Counted from the first letter of the stretch, positions 33,297 to 42,643 are shown. The stretch: DNA of 64,000 nucleotides from Kluyvera sp036759925 (GCF_036759925.1 NZ_JAPKIB010000001.1:372001-436000); one strand, 5' to 3'. Program-made: numbers and translations. The notes: generated from the sequence alone by a model not told the origin.

Positions 33297-35567
33297 ATGA
33301 AGAAAGAAAAACAGTACATCCCCATCGTCCTGACCTCACCGTTTCGTACGGCACAACTCCTGTTTGGCCTCGGGCTTCTGACGTTCCTGTTCACGCTCTA
33401 CTCGTTCGCACTGATGCATCAGCCAAGTGACCTTTCGCCAGTCTGGTTCCCGACGGCGGTCATGATGGCAGGATTCTATCGTTTTAAGCGTTCCCTGTGG
33501 CCCGGTATTGGGCTCGCGGGCGCGCTGGGTATTATTACCGCGACGAGTCTCTACTCCCCATCGGCGGTGACGCTCACATACCCGGCGATTAACATTCTGG
33601 AGGCGCTGGTCGGCGCATTGCTGCTACGTCGCTGGCTGGTGCGCGATAACCCGTTGCAAAACCTGGTGGACTGGACCCGCATGGCGATCGCCTGCGCGCT
33701 GGTGCCAGCATTACTGGGCGGTATGCTCGTCTCCAGCCTCTCTCCCGGCGCCAACGCGTTGCAAACGCTGGTAGTCTGGATGCTTGCCGAAGCCACCGGT
33801 GCGCTGGCAGTGGTACCAATTGGCCTGCTGCTGAAAGCGCGATTCGTCACGCGCTATCAAAATACCGCGCTGCTGGTCTCTACGCTGCTGACCGCCGTGC
33901 TTACCCTGGCGCTAAGCATGACGTCGATGCTCTATCTGCCGTGGCCGTTCACCTTCATCATGGTGCTGCTGATGTGGAGCGCCGTGCGCCTGCCGCGCTT
34001 AGAAGCGTTTATGATTTCCCTGCTGACCATTATGGTGGTGCTGATGCTGACCTCACTGCATCCGCTGGTTCAGCACATGATTGAAAATACCCTCAATAGT
34101 TATCGCCTGCACAATATGCCGGGGCTGCCGTTCCTGATGGTGCTACTGCCAACCGGCGTCATGAGCATCGCCATGTACGCCGTACACAACGAGCGCCGAC
34201 ATATTGCCGAGAGCGAAACCCGCTTTCGTCATGCGATGGAGTATTCCGCCATCGGCATGGCGCTGGTCGATACCTACGGGCAGTGGCTGCAGGTCAACAA
34301 AGCGCTGAGCGCCTTCCTCGGCTACAGCCAGGACGAACTGCACCGAATGACCTTCCAGCAGGTGACCTGGCCGGAAGATTTAGCCACCGATTTGGCTCAA
34401 CTCGATCGATTGAATCGCGGTGAGGTTGACAGCTACTCGCTGGAGAAACGCTACTTTACCAAGCAGGGAGAGGTCGTCTGGGCGCTGCTCGCCGTGTCGG
34501 TCGTGCGCAATAACGACGGCACACCACTCTATTTTATTAAACAGATTGAAGACATTAACTCGCTGAAAAAGAGTCGCGAAGCAAACAAGCAGCTTATGGC
34601 AGATCTCACCCAGGCCAACGAGGCGCTGTTTCAGGAAAAAGAGCGCCTGCATATCACCCTCGACTCCATTCATGACGCGGTAATCAGCACCGACAATAAA
34701 CAAAACATTATTTTCATGAACCCGGTCGCTGAAAAGATGAGCGGCTGGAAGCAATCGGAAGCGCAGGGCAAGCCATTGCTAACCGTGTTGCGTATTACCG
34801 AGGGACCGGGCGGAGAGCGGCTGGAAGCGCTCAGCGCGCAGGCGGGCCCTGAAAGCGATGCCGAGTACGACAACTCGCTGAAAAACCGCTATGGCGACAG
34901 CTACGATATTCACTACAGCATGACGCCGCTGAACACCCTTGAGGGTGAGCATATCGGCTTTGTATTGGTCATTCAGGACGTTACCGAATCACGCAAGCTG
35001 CTGCGCCAGCTCAGCTACAGCGCGACCCACGATGCGTTGACCGGGCTGCCCAATCGCTCCAGCTTTGAAAGTCAGCTCAAAGGGCTGCTAAAAGCGCTGC
35101 CGGGCACCCATCAGTCGCACGCGTTGATTATGCTCGACCTTGATTTCTTTAAGGCGGTCAACGACAGCGCTGGCCATGCGGCAGGCGATGCGCTTTTGCA
35201 CGAAATCGCCTCGCTGATGCGCTCGATGCTGCGCCCCAGCGATATTCTGGCGCGCCTCGGCGGCGATGAGTTTGGTTTTATTCTGCGCCACTGCTCCACC
35301 GAACAGGCGGTGAGCGCCACCGAGCGCGTCGTTGAGGCGATTAATCACTACGAATTTATCTGGGCAGGCCGCGTGCACCAGGTGGGCGCCAGCGCCGGGT
35401 TAACGCTGGTGCATGAGCACAACGCCAAACTGGCGGAACTGCTGGTACAGGCCGATGCCGCCTGCTACGACTCGAAAAACAACGGGCGCGGTAGAGTCAC
35501 AGTCTACGCACCGGTGACTTATGCCGGCGACCAGTCGTCCGTATGCCAGATATGCAATAACGCGTAG
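33297..35567 (+). CDS. yegE: YegE (DgcE)-type diguanylate cyclase, shortened: MASE1-PAS-PAS-GGDEF
   Basis: This inner-membrane c-di-GMP synthase has a MASE1 sensor of about eight helices (residues 15-290), two PAS domains (about 297-420 and 443-560) and a GGDEF domain. RLGGDEFGF is intact near residue 654, and an inhibitory I-site RPSD lies exactly five residues upstream, so it should be an active, feedback-controlled cyclase. E. coli YegE has 1105 residues, with three PAS domains and a C-terminal degenerate EAL domain. Here the middle PAS and the entire EAL are missing. The stop falls 49 bases inside the 3' end of alkA, so the last 16 residues are encoded by antisense alkA sequence. I chose ATG 33297 by alignment; a GTG eight codons earlier is possible but badly spaced from GGAG. 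Confidence 0.9.
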   Translation: MKKEKQYIPIVLTSPFRTAQLLFGLGLLTFLFTLYSFALMHQPSDLSPVWFPTAVMMAGFYRFKRSLWPGIGLAGALGIITATSLYSPSAVTLTYPAINILEALVGALLLRRWLVRDNPLQNLVDWTRMAIACALVPALLGGMLVSSLSPGANALQTLVVWMLAEATGALAVVPIGLLLKARFVTRYQNTALLVSTLLTAVLTLALSMTSMLYLPWPFTFIMVLLMWSAVRLPRLEAFMISLLTIMVVLMLTSLHPLVQHMIENTLNSYRLHNMPGLPFLMVLLPTGVMSIAMYAVHNERRHIAESETRFRHAMEYSAIGMALVDTYGQWLQVNKALSAFLGYSQDELHRMTFQQVTWPEDLATDLAQLDRLNRGEVDSYSLEKRYFTKQGEVVWALLAVSVVRNNDGTPLYFIKQIEDINSLKKSREANKQLMADLTQANEALFQEKERLHITLDSIHDAVISTDNKQNIIFMNPVAEKMSGWKQSEAQGKPLLTVLRITEGPGGERLEALSAQAGPESDAEYDNSLKNRYGDSYDIHYSMTPLNTLEGEHIGFVLVIQDVTESRKLLRQLSYSATHDALTGLPNRSSFESQLKGLLKALPGTHQSHALIMLDLDFFKAVNDSAGHAAGDALLHEIASLMRSMLRPSDILARLGGDEFGFILRHCSTEQAVSATERVVEAINHYEFIWAGRVHQVGASAGLTLVHEHNAKLAELLVQADAACYDSKNNGRGRVTVYAPVTYAGDQSSVCQICNNA

Positions 35568-36361
35568 GAGCGCCAGGGTTGCCAGCGCTCGGCGTAAACG
35601 CGAATTTGCGCGGGCGTCATTCCCGGAAAACGCTGTTTAATCAAATAATCATCCGACAGGAAAATATCCTTCGCCTGCCAGGCACGCAGCGCGAAATAGT
35701 TTGCTGTCCAGCGGCCAATACCGGGAAACTGCTGTAGCGCTTTTAGCGCCTGGGGAACATCCGCAGGTAGCATCGACGGCAGCTCGCCGTTGACCGTCGC
35801 CTGGGCGAAATAGATCAGCGCCTCGGCGCGTTTTAGCGGCATCCCCAGCGCTTTCAGCGCCTGCGGGTCGCCCGCCGCCAGACGCTCGGCGGTAGGAAAC
35901 AGGAAAAAGCCCTCCTCTTCAGCCAGCGGTTCGCCATAGAGCGCCACCACCCTGCCGGTCAGCTTCGCCGCCATCTTCACACTCACAAGCTGGCCGAGAA
36001 TCGCCCTTATTCCCTGTTCAAATGCTTCAAGCGCTCCCGGCAGACGCAGCCCCGGTCTGGCGGCGGCGAGACTGCCCAACGCATGCTGAATTTGCAGCGG
36101 ACAGCAGCGCAGGTCCAACAGCTTTTCCACGCCTGCCAGCGCCCGGTCGGCCACCGGTAAAAGCCCGGCGGAGAGCGTGACGCCAAGTTGGTTGTGCGCC
36201 GTGTCCGGCGTCATGGTGATAAGCCCGTGATGTTCGCCACAGCGCCAGCTGCGGGTGTAGCTACCGTCGTCAAAACGTTCAATGCCGCTGACGGCACGCG
36301 CTTGCAGAAAGCCAAACATCCATTGCCAGTCGTACGGCGGTAACCACGGCAGTTCAAACAT
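35519..36361 (-). CDS. alkA: AlkA, DNA-3-methyladenine glycosylase II
   Basis: AlkA removes alkylated bases such as 3-methyladenine in base excision repair. The 280-residue protein has the N-terminal AlkA domain (PPYDWQWMFGFLQARAVSG) and the HhH-GPD core, with hairpin FPGIGRWTANYFALR near residues 216-230. The catalytic Asp lies in FLSDDYLIKQRFPGM. The C-terminus is two or three residues shorter than in E. coli. Its 3' end overlaps the end of yegE convergently by 49 bases, a consequence of the yegE truncation. An Ada-box upstream was not identified. Confidence 0.94.
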   Translation of the reverse strand: MFELPWLPPYDWQWMFGFLQARAVSGIERFDDGSYTRSWRCGEHHGLITMTPDTAHNQLGVTLSAGLLPVADRALAGVEKLLDLRCCPLQIQHALGSLAAARPGLRLPGALEAFEQGIRAILGQLVSVKMAAKLTGRVVALYGEPLAEEEGFFLFPTAERLAAGDPQALKALGMPLKRAEALIYFAQATVNGELPSMLPADVPQALKALQQFPGIGRWTANYFALRAWQAKDIFLSDDYLIKQRFPGMTPAQIRVYAERWQPWRSYALLHIWHTDDWSPA

Positions 36362-36510
36362 CGTTGCTCCTTAAGCACATAGCAATAAACCGAGCGTAAT
36401 AGCATAGCGGGTTATCACGTCAGTGACCTTGCTTTCATATTCCAGTTGCCGCCTTCGCGACATTCCGCTAAAGTCGCCCCCCTTTCTTCACTGGCATGGG
36501 GATAATTGTC

Positions 36511-37863
36511 GTGTTTATTGGTTTTGACTACGGGACGGCGAACTGTTCTATCGCCGTGATGCAAGATGGCGCACCGCGCATGCTGACGATGGAAAACGGC
36601 AGTACGCTGCTGCCTTCAATGCTCGCGGCGCCAACGCGCGAAGCGGTGAGCGAGTGGCTTTATCGCCACCATCAGGTGCCTGCCACCGGCGATGAAGCGC
36701 AGGCGCTGCTGCGTCGGGCGATGAACTTCAACCGCGAAGAAGATATCGACGTACTGAGCAATAGCGTGCAGTTTGGCCTCGCGTCGCTCAAGCAGTACAT
36801 CGCCGACCCGGAAGAGGTCTATTTTGTTAAATCACCGAAATCGTTCCTTGGCGCCAGCGGCCTGAAGCCGCAGCAGGTGGCGGTATTCGAAGACCTGGTC
36901 TGCTCAATGATGCTGCATATTCGCCAGCAGGCGCAGTCGCAGCTCACGGATAACCTCGACCAGGCGGTGATCGGCCGCCCGATTAACTTCCAGGGGCTTG
37001 GTGGCGACGACGCTAACGCCCAGGCGGTCGGTATCCTTGAACGTGCGGCAAAGCGCGCGGGCTTCCGTGAGGTGGTGTTCCAGTATGAACCGGTTGCCGC
37101 GGGCCTCGATTTCGAAGCCACGCTGAGTGAAGAAAAACGCGTGCTGGTCGTCGATATCGGCGGCGGTACCACCGACTGCTCGGTGCTGCTGATGGGGCCG
37201 CAGTGGCGCACCCGTCACGACCGTGAACAGAGCCTGCTTGGTCACAGCGGCTGCCGCGTCGGCGGTAACGACCTGGACATCGCGCTGGCCTTTAAGAGTC
37301 TGATGCCGCTGCTCGGTATGGGCGGCGACACCGAAAAAGGCATCGCCCTGCCGATTCTGCCATGGTGGAACGCGGTGGCTATCAACGACGTTCCGGCACA
37401 AACCGATTTCTACAGCGCGGCCAACGGCCGACTGCTGCGCGACCTGGCGCGCGACGCCCGCGACGCCGAGAAAGTCGCCCTGCTGTATAAGGTCTGGCAG
37501 CAGCGCCTGAGCTACCGTCTGGTGCGCAGCGCCGAAGAGAGCAAAATCGCGCTGTCCGAAGCCGCACAAATTGACACCTCGCTGCCGTTTATCAGCGACG
37601 AACTGGCGACTGCCATCAGCCAGGATGGGCTGGAAGCGGCGCTGAATCAGCCGCTGACGCGCATCCTTGAACAGGTGCAGCTGGCGCTGGAAAACAGCAA
37701 CGAAAAGCCGGATGTCATCTACTTAACCGGCGGCAGCGCACGCTCACCGCTGATTAAGAAGGCGCTGGCCCAACAGCTTCCCGGCATTCCGATTGCCGGC
37801 GGCGATGATTTTGGCTCGGTGACCGCCGGTCTGGCCCGCTGGGCGCAGGTGGTTTTCGCCTGA
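36511..37863 (+). CDS. yegD: YegD, Hsp70/DnaK-like ATPase-domain protein
   Basis: The 450-residue protein has only the actin-like ATPase part of Hsp70 and no substrate-binding domain. Phosphate-1 loop FIGFDYGTANCSIAVM is at the N-terminus, phosphate-2 VDIGGGTTDCSVLLM is near residue 213 and the adenosine loop TGGSARSPLIKKAL is near 410. E. coli YegD has the same length and no firmly assigned function; a chaperone-like role is assumed from the fold. I chose the GTG at 36511, preceded by GGGGAT, because it matches the E. coli start. An ATG five codons upstream lacks a binding site. Confidence 0.92.
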   Translation: MFIGFDYGTANCSIAVMQDGAPRMLTMENGSTLLPSMLAAPTREAVSEWLYRHHQVPATGDEAQALLRRAMNFNREEDIDVLSNSVQFGLASLKQYIADPEEVYFVKSPKSFLGASGLKPQQVAVFEDLVCSMMLHIRQQAQSQLTDNLDQAVIGRPINFQGLGGDDANAQAVGILERAAKRAGFREVVFQYEPVAAGLDFEATLSEEKRVLVVDIGGGTTDCSVLLMGPQWRTRHDREQSLLGHSGCRVGGNDLDIALAFKSLMPLLGMGGDTEKGIALPILPWWNAVAINDVPAQTDFYSAANGRLLRDLARDARDAEKVALLYKVWQQRLSYRLVRSAEESKIALSEAAQIDTSLPFISDELATAISQDGLEAALNQPLTRILEQVQLALENSNEKPDVIYLTGGSARSPLIKKALAQQLPGIPIAGGDDFGSVTAGLARWAQVVFA

Positions 37864-37873
37864 TATATCGTCG

Positions 37874-37902
37874 TTGACTTCGCTGTTTTTTCGACCTATC
37901 GT
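37874..37902 (+). promoter_or_regulatory. Promoter of the Sib RNA
   Basis: TTGACT and TATCGT are separated by exactly 17 bases and lie directly before the conserved GAGGGTAAGGGAGGATTTCT opening of the Sib RNA. The start point should be near 37909. Confidence 0.6.
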
Positions 37903-37908
37903 AAAGGA

Positions 37909-38056
37909 ATGAGGGTAAGGGAGGATTTCTCCGCCCCCTGGTGTCTTAGTCAGCCGGTAAGCTCATCACTAAGAGTATCACCAGTATGATGACTATCTTC
38001 ATCATAACCCTTTCCTTATATAAGGCCCCTTCGTCAGGAGGGGCTTTCCTGTTTTA
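37909..38056 (+). ncRNA. sib: Sib antitoxin RNA (type I toxin-antitoxin)
   Basis: The plus-strand sequence follows the E. coli Sib (QUAD) RNAs. It opens GGGTAAGGGAGGATTTCT, has a variable middle, then CTTCATCATAACCCTTTCC, and ends in the hairpin GCCCCT...AGGGGC with a following T-rich stretch (near 38024-38056). Sib RNAs are about 140 bases, constitutively made, and fully complementary to the ibs toxin message, which they silence. The 19-codon ibs gene lies exactly antisense within it. In E. coli two Sib copies lie just upstream of mdtA; here a single copy lies between yegD and mdtA, the equivalent site. Exact ends are inferred from the promoter and terminator. Confidence 0.88.
37946..38005 (-). 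CDS. ibs: Ibs toxic membrane peptide (19 aa)
   Basis: Read on the minus strand, ATG at 38005 preceded by AAAGGG opens a 19-codon frame encoding MMKIVIILVILLVMSLPAD and ending in TAA. E. coli Ibs peptides (MMKLVIILVVLLLISFSAY type) have the same length, the same MMK-VIIL opening and a single membrane-spanning core. Ibs peptides insert in the inner membrane and depolarise it when expressed without the Sib antisense RNA. The C-terminal LPAD differs from the usual FSAY. Both the peptide and the surrounding Sib conservation make the call firm, despite the tiny size. Confidence 0.85.
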   Translation of the reverse strand: MMKIVIILVILLVMSLPAD

Positions 38057-38258
38057 GCGCCCTGCTAAACGCCGCTGACGGTAGCACGCGTTAGCCCGGC
38101 CCGCAGTTTCATCCCCAGAGTTTGCGAGCCTACTCGTAAAGCCGCGCAGGATTCGGACGATTCCTTCCGTCTTTCATATTTCCTCCATTTTTTCTGAGCG
38201 TTCCGTAACTAAACTAGTATCATTTCGTGAAATGATTCAGGGCGAGAAACGGATAACA

Positions 38259-39521
38259 ATGAAAGGCATTCATAACTATCGCTGGCGCATTGCGCTGGCC
38301 GTGCTGGTGGCGATCGCAGTCGCGTTCGGTATCTGGCACTTCAGCAGCAATTCTGATACCTCGGGTTCCACCGCCGCGAAACCGGCGGGCGCGCCTGCCG
38401 CTGGCGGTCGTCACGGTGGTCGCTTTGGCGGCACGCTGGCACCGGTTCAGGCCGCCACCGCCACCAGCGAAGCGGTACCTCGCTACCTGAGCGGGCTGGG
38501 CACCATTACCGCTGCCAACACCGTCACCGTTCGCAGCCGCGTTGACGGCCAGCTGATGGCAATTCACTTCCAGGAAGGGCAGCAGGTGAAAGCCGGCGAT
38601 CTGCTGGCGGAAATTGACCCAAGCCAGTTCAAAGTCGCCCTCGCCCAGGCGCAGGGGCAACTGGCAAAAGACAGAGCCACGCTCGCCAACGCACGTCGTG
38701 ATTTATCCCGCTACCAGCAGTTGGTCAAAACCAACCTGATCTCCCGTCAGGAACTGGATACCCAGCAATCGCTGGTCAGTGAATCCGAAGGGACGATCAA
38801 AGCCGATGAAGCCGCCGTCGCCAGCGCCCAACTGCAGCTCGACTGGAGTCGCATCACCGCCCCTATCGATGGCCGCGTGGGCTTAAAACAGGTCGATATC
38901 GGCAACCAGATCTCCAGCGGCGATACCACCGGTATCGTCGTTCTGACCCAGACACACCCAATCGACCTGGTCTTCACTCTGCCGGAAAATGATATTGCTA
39001 CCGTGGTTGCCGCACAGAAAGCGGGCAAAAGTCTGGTGGTTGAAGCCTGGGACCGCACCAACAAGCAGAAACTGAGCGCCGGTACGCTGCTGAGCCTTGA
39101 TAACCAGATTGATGCCACCACCGGTACCATCAAACTCAAAGCGCGCTTTAACAACCAGGACGACGCGCTGTTCCCGAACCAGTTCGTTAACGCCCGCATG
39201 CTGGTCGATACCCAGCAGAACGCCGTCGTTATCCCTACCGCCGCCCTGCAGATGGGCAACGACGGTCACTTTGTCTGGGTGCTGAACAGCGACAATAAAG
39301 TCAGCAAACACACCGTGGTGCCGGGCATTCAGGACAGCCAGAAAGTGGTCATTGATGCCGGACTTTCCGCTGGCGATCGCGTGGTGACCGACGGTATCGA
39401 CCGCTTAACCGAAGGGGCCAAAGTGGAAGTCGTCACCGCCCACGATGCCACCACCTCCGGAACGGAAAAACCGGCGGCGGCTGAAGGCCATGCCGCCGGT
39501 CATAAAGGAGCGCGCGGCTGA
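38259..39521 (+). CDS. mdtA: MdtA, membrane fusion protein of the MdtABC efflux pump
   Basis: MdtA is the periplasmic adaptor linking MdtB/MdtC to TolC for export of bile salts, novobiocin and other compounds. The protein (420 residues from ATG 38259) has an N-terminal membrane anchor (IALAVLVAIAVAFGIW), then the RND-adaptor core: biotinyl-lipoyl half-motif VRSRVDGQLMAIHFQEGQQV, an alpha-hairpin near 115-180 and the second lipoyl half APIDGRVGLKQV. The C-terminal tail is a few residues longer than in E. coli. An in-frame ATG at 38232 has no binding site. BaeR controls this operon in E. coli; a convincing BaeR box was not found here. The TGA overlaps mdtB (TGATG). Confidence 0.94.
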   Translation: MKGIHNYRWRIALAVLVAIAVAFGIWHFSSNSDTSGSTAAKPAGAPAAGGRHGGRFGGTLAPVQAATATSEAVPRYLSGLGTITAANTVTVRSRVDGQLMAIHFQEGQQVKAGDLLAEIDPSQFKVALAQAQGQLAKDRATLANARRDLSRYQQLVKTNLISRQELDTQQSLVSESEGTIKADEAAVASAQLQLDWSRITAPIDGRVGLKQVDIGNQISSGDTTGIVVLTQTHPIDLVFTLPENDIATVVAAQKAGKSLVVEAWDRTNKQKLSAGTLLSLDNQIDATTGTIKLKARFNNQDDALFPNQFVNARMLVDTQQNAVVIPTAALQMGNDGHFVWVLNSDNKVSKHTVVPGIQDSQKVVIDAGLSAGDRVVTDGIDRLTEGAKVEVVTAHDATTSGTEKPAAAEGHAAGHKGARG

Positions 39522-42500
39522 TGCAAGTTTTACCGCCGAGCAACACGGGCGGCCCGTCCCGCCTGTTTATTATGCGCCCTGTCGCCACCACGCTGCTGAT
39601 GGTGGCGATCCTGCTGGCCGGGATTATCGGCTACCGTTTTCTGCCCGTCTCCGCGTTGCCGGAGGTGGACTATCCAACGATTCAGGTGGTCACACTCTAT
39701 CCGGGTGCCAGCCCGGACGTGGTGACGTCGGCGATTACCGCACCGCTTGAACGCCAGTTCGGGCAGATGTCCGGGCTGAAGCAGATGTCATCGCAAAGCT
39801 CCGGCGGCGCATCGGTCGTCACCCTCCAGTTCCAGCTCACGCTGCCGCTGGACGTCGCCGAGCAGGAAGTGCAGGCCGCGATTAACGCCGCCACCAACCT
39901 GCTGCCAAGCGACCTGCCTAACCCGCCGGTCTACAGCAAGGTCAATCCGGCAGATCCGCCTATCATGACCCTCGCCGTCACCTCAACCGCCACGCCGATG
40001 ACCGAAGTGGAAGATATGGTTGAGACCCGCGTGGCGCAGAAAATTTCGCAGGTCTCTGGCGTCGGTCTGGTAACGCTGGCGGGCGGTCAGCGTCCTGCCG
40101 TGCGCGTGAAGCTGAACGCTCAGGCCATTGCCGCCCTCGGGCTGACCAGCGAAGATATTCGCACCGCCATTACCAATGCCAACGTTAACTCGGCGAAAGG
40201 TAGCCTCGACGGCCCAGCGCGCGCGGTAACGCTCTCGGCAAACGACCAGATGCAGTCGGCGCAGGAGTACCGGGCGCTGATTATCGCCTACAAAAACGGC
40301 GCGCCGATTCGCTTAGGCGATGTAGCGACCGTGGAACAAGGGGCAGAGAACACCTGGCTTGGCGCGTGGGCCAATAAAAAACAGGCCATCGTGATGAACG
40401 TGCAGCGCCAGCCGGGCGCTAACATCATCTCCACGGCCGACAGCATCCGCCAGATGCTACCGCAGCTCACCGAAAGTCTGCCGAAATCAGTCAAGGTTGA
40501 GGTGCTTTCCGACCGTACCACCAACATCCGCGCCTCGGTCTCCGACACCCAGTTCGAGCTGATGCTGGCGATTGCGCTGGTGGTGATGATCATCTACCTG
40601 TTCCTGCGTAACGTTCCGGCGACCATCATCCCCGGCGTTGCCGTGCCGCTCTCGCTGGTAGGCACGTTCGCGGTGATGGTGTTTCTTGATTTCTCGATTA
40701 ACAACCTGACGCTGATGGCGCTCACCATTGCCACCGGCTTCGTGGTTGATGACGCCATCGTGGTGATTGAGAACATCTCGCGCTATATCGAAAAAGGCGA
40801 GAAGCCGATGACCGCAGCGTTAAAGGGCGCGGGCGAGATTGGCTTTACCATTATTTCCCTCACCTTCTCGTTGATTGCAGTGCTGATCCCGCTGCTGTTT
40901 ATGGGCGATATCGTTGGCCGCCTGTTCCGCGAGTTCGCCGTCACCCTGGCGGTGGCGATATTGATATCCGCCGTGGTGTCGTTGACGCTGACGCCAATGA
41001 TGTGCGCGCGCATGCTCAGCCACGAATCGCTGCGCAAACAGAACCGTTTCTCCCGCGCCAGCGAACGCTTCTTTGACCGGGTGATTGCCGGTTACGGGCA
41101 CCTGCTGGCCCGCGTACTGAACCATCCGTGGTTAACCCTGAGCGTGGCACTCGGCACGCTGGCGCTGTCGGTGATTCTGTGGGTGACCATTCCGAAAGGT
41201 TTCTTCCCGACGCAGGATAACGGCATTATTCAGGGTACCTTACAGGCGCCGCAGTCGGTGTCGTTTGCCAGCATGGCGCAGCGCCAGCAGGCGGTGGCCG
41301 ATGCCATTCTGAAAGACCCGGCGGTCGAAAGTCTGACCTCATTCGTCGGCGTGGACGGCACCAACCCAGCGCTCAACAGCGCCCGTTTACAGATTAACCT
41401 CAAGCCGCTGAGCGAGCGTGACGACCGCGTGCAGGCGGTTATCAGCCGTCTGCAGCAGTCGGCCGACCGCATTCCAGGCATCCAGCTTTATCTGCAGCCA
41501 ACGCAGGATCTAACCATCGATACCACCGTGAGCCGCACGCAGTATCAGTTTACCCTGCAGGCCAACTCGCTCGATGCGTTAAGCCAGTGGGTGCCGCAGC
41601 TGATGGAACAGCTTCAGGCACTGCCGCAGCTCTCCGACGTCAGCAGTGACTGGCAGGATCAAGGGCTGGTGGCCTATGTTAACGTCGACCGCGATAGTGC
41701 CAGCCGCTTGGGGATTTCGATGGCGGACGTCGATAACGCGCTGTACAACGCCTTTGGTCAGCGCCTTATCTCCACTATTTACACCCAGGCCAACCAGTAT
41801 CGCGTAGTGCTGGAGCACGACACCCGTGAAACACCGGGGCTAGCCGCGCTCGATAACATTCGCCTGACCAGCAGCGACGGCGGCATCGTGCCGTTAACCG
41901 CGATTGCCAAAGTTGAGCAGCGTTTTGCGCCGCTGTCGATAAACCACCTCGACCAGTTCCCGGTGACCACCATTTCGTTCAACGTGCCGGATAAGTACTC
42001 GCTGGGCGATGCAGTGCAATCGATTCTGGACACCGAAAAAACGCTGAACCTGCCGTCAGATATTCGTACTGAATTCCAGGGTAGCACCCTCGCCTTCCAG
42101 TCGGCGCTGAGCAGTACTATCTGGCTGGTGGTCGCAGCGGTGGTGGCGATGTATATCGTGCTTGGCGTGCTCTATGAGAGCTTTATCCACCCGATCACCA
42201 TTCTGTCGACGCTGCCAACCGCGGGCGTCGGCGCGCTGCTGGCGCTGATGATTGCCGGTAACGAGCTGGACGTGATTGCCATCATCGGCATCATCCTGCT
42301 GATTGGTATCGTGAAGAAGAACGCGATCATGATGATCGACTTTGCGCTCGCCGCCGAGCGCGAACAGGGCATGGCGCCGCGCGAGGCGATTTACCAGGCC
42401 TGCCTGCTGCGTTTCCGCCCGATTCTGATGACCACGCTGGCGGCCCTGCTGGGGGCGCTGCCGCTGATGCTCAGCACCGGTGTCGGCGCGGAGCTACGCC

Positions 42501-42643
42501 GCCCGCTGGGGATTGGCATGGTCGGCGGTCTGTTGGTAAGCCAGGTGCTGACGCTGTTCACCACCCCGGTTATCTATCTGCTGTTCGACCGACTGTCGCT
42601 GTACCTGAAAAGCCGGTTCCCGCATCGTGAAGAGGAAGCGTAA
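39521..42643 (+). CDS. mdtB: MdtB, RND multidrug efflux transporter subunit
   Basis: MdtB is one of the two RND proteins that form the heterotrimeric inner-membrane pump MdtB2C, driven by protons. The 1040 residues match E. coli exactly in length. It has twelve membrane helices, large periplasmic loops after helices 1 and 7, and the helix 4 motif ATGFVVDDAIVVIENISRY with the paired Asp residues of proton relay. The C-terminal GIVKKNAIMMIDFALA block is also typical. The start codon shares a base with the mdtA stop, and mdtC starts directly after its stop. Confidence 0.96.
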   Translation: MQVLPPSNTGGPSRLFIMRPVATTLLMVAILLAGIIGYRFLPVSALPEVDYPTIQVVTLYPGASPDVVTSAITAPLERQFGQMSGLKQMSSQSSGGASVVTLQFQLTLPLDVAEQEVQAAINAATNLLPSDLPNPPVYSKVNPADPPIMTLAVTSTATPMTEVEDMVETRVAQKISQVSGVGLVTLAGGQRPAVRVKLNAQAIAALGLTSEDIRTAITNANVNSAKGSLDGPARAVTLSANDQMQSAQEYRALIIAYKNGAPIRLGDVATVEQGAENTWLGAWANKKQAIVMNVQRQPGANIISTADSIRQMLPQLTESLPKSVKVEVLSDRTTNIRASVSDTQFELMLAIALVVMIIYLFLRNVPATIIPGVAVPLSLVGTFAVMVFLDFSINNLTLMALTIATGFVVDDAIVVIENISRYIEKGEKPMTAALKGAGEIGFTIISLTFSLIAVLIPLLFMGDIVGRLFREFAVTLAVAILISAVVSLTLTPMMCARMLSHESLRKQNRFSRASERFFDRVIAGYGHLLARVLNHPWLTLSVALGTLALSVILWVTIPKGFFPTQDNGIIQGTLQAPQSVSFASMAQRQQAVADAILKDPAVESLTSFVGVDGTNPALNSARLQINLKPLSERDDRVQAVISRLQQSADRIPGIQLYLQPTQDLTIDTTVSRTQYQFTLQANSLDALSQWVPQLMEQLQALPQLSDVSSDWQDQGLVAYVNVDRDSASRLGISMADVDNALYNAFGQRLISTIYTQANQYRVVLEHDTRETPGLAALDNIRLTSSDGGIVPLTAIAKVEQRFAPLSINHLDQFPVTTISFNVPDKYSLGDAVQSILDTEKTLNLPSDIRTEFQGSTLAFQSALSSTIWLVVAAVVAMYIVLGVLYESFIHPITILSTLPTAGVGALLALMIAGNELDVIAIIGIILLIGIVKKNAIMMIDFALAAEREQGMAPREAIYQACLLRFRPILMTTLAALLGALPLMLSTGVGAELRRPLGIGMVGGLLVSQVLTLFTTPVIYLLFDRLSLYLKSRFPHREEEA

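Noticed and set aside
36496..36510. ATG start of yegD five codons upstream
   Set aside because: No ribosome binding site precedes it, while the GTG at 36511 has GGGGAT and matches the E. coli start.
38188..38205. Possible BaeR box upstream of mdtA (TTTTTCT followed by GAGCG)
   Set aside because: Only the first seven bases fit the consensus I recall; the second half does not, so the match is not better than chance in this T-rich stretch.
38057..38258. A second Sib copy before mdtA as in E. coli
   Set aside because: Neither the GGGTAAGGGAGG opening nor another MMK-type short frame is found in this stretch.
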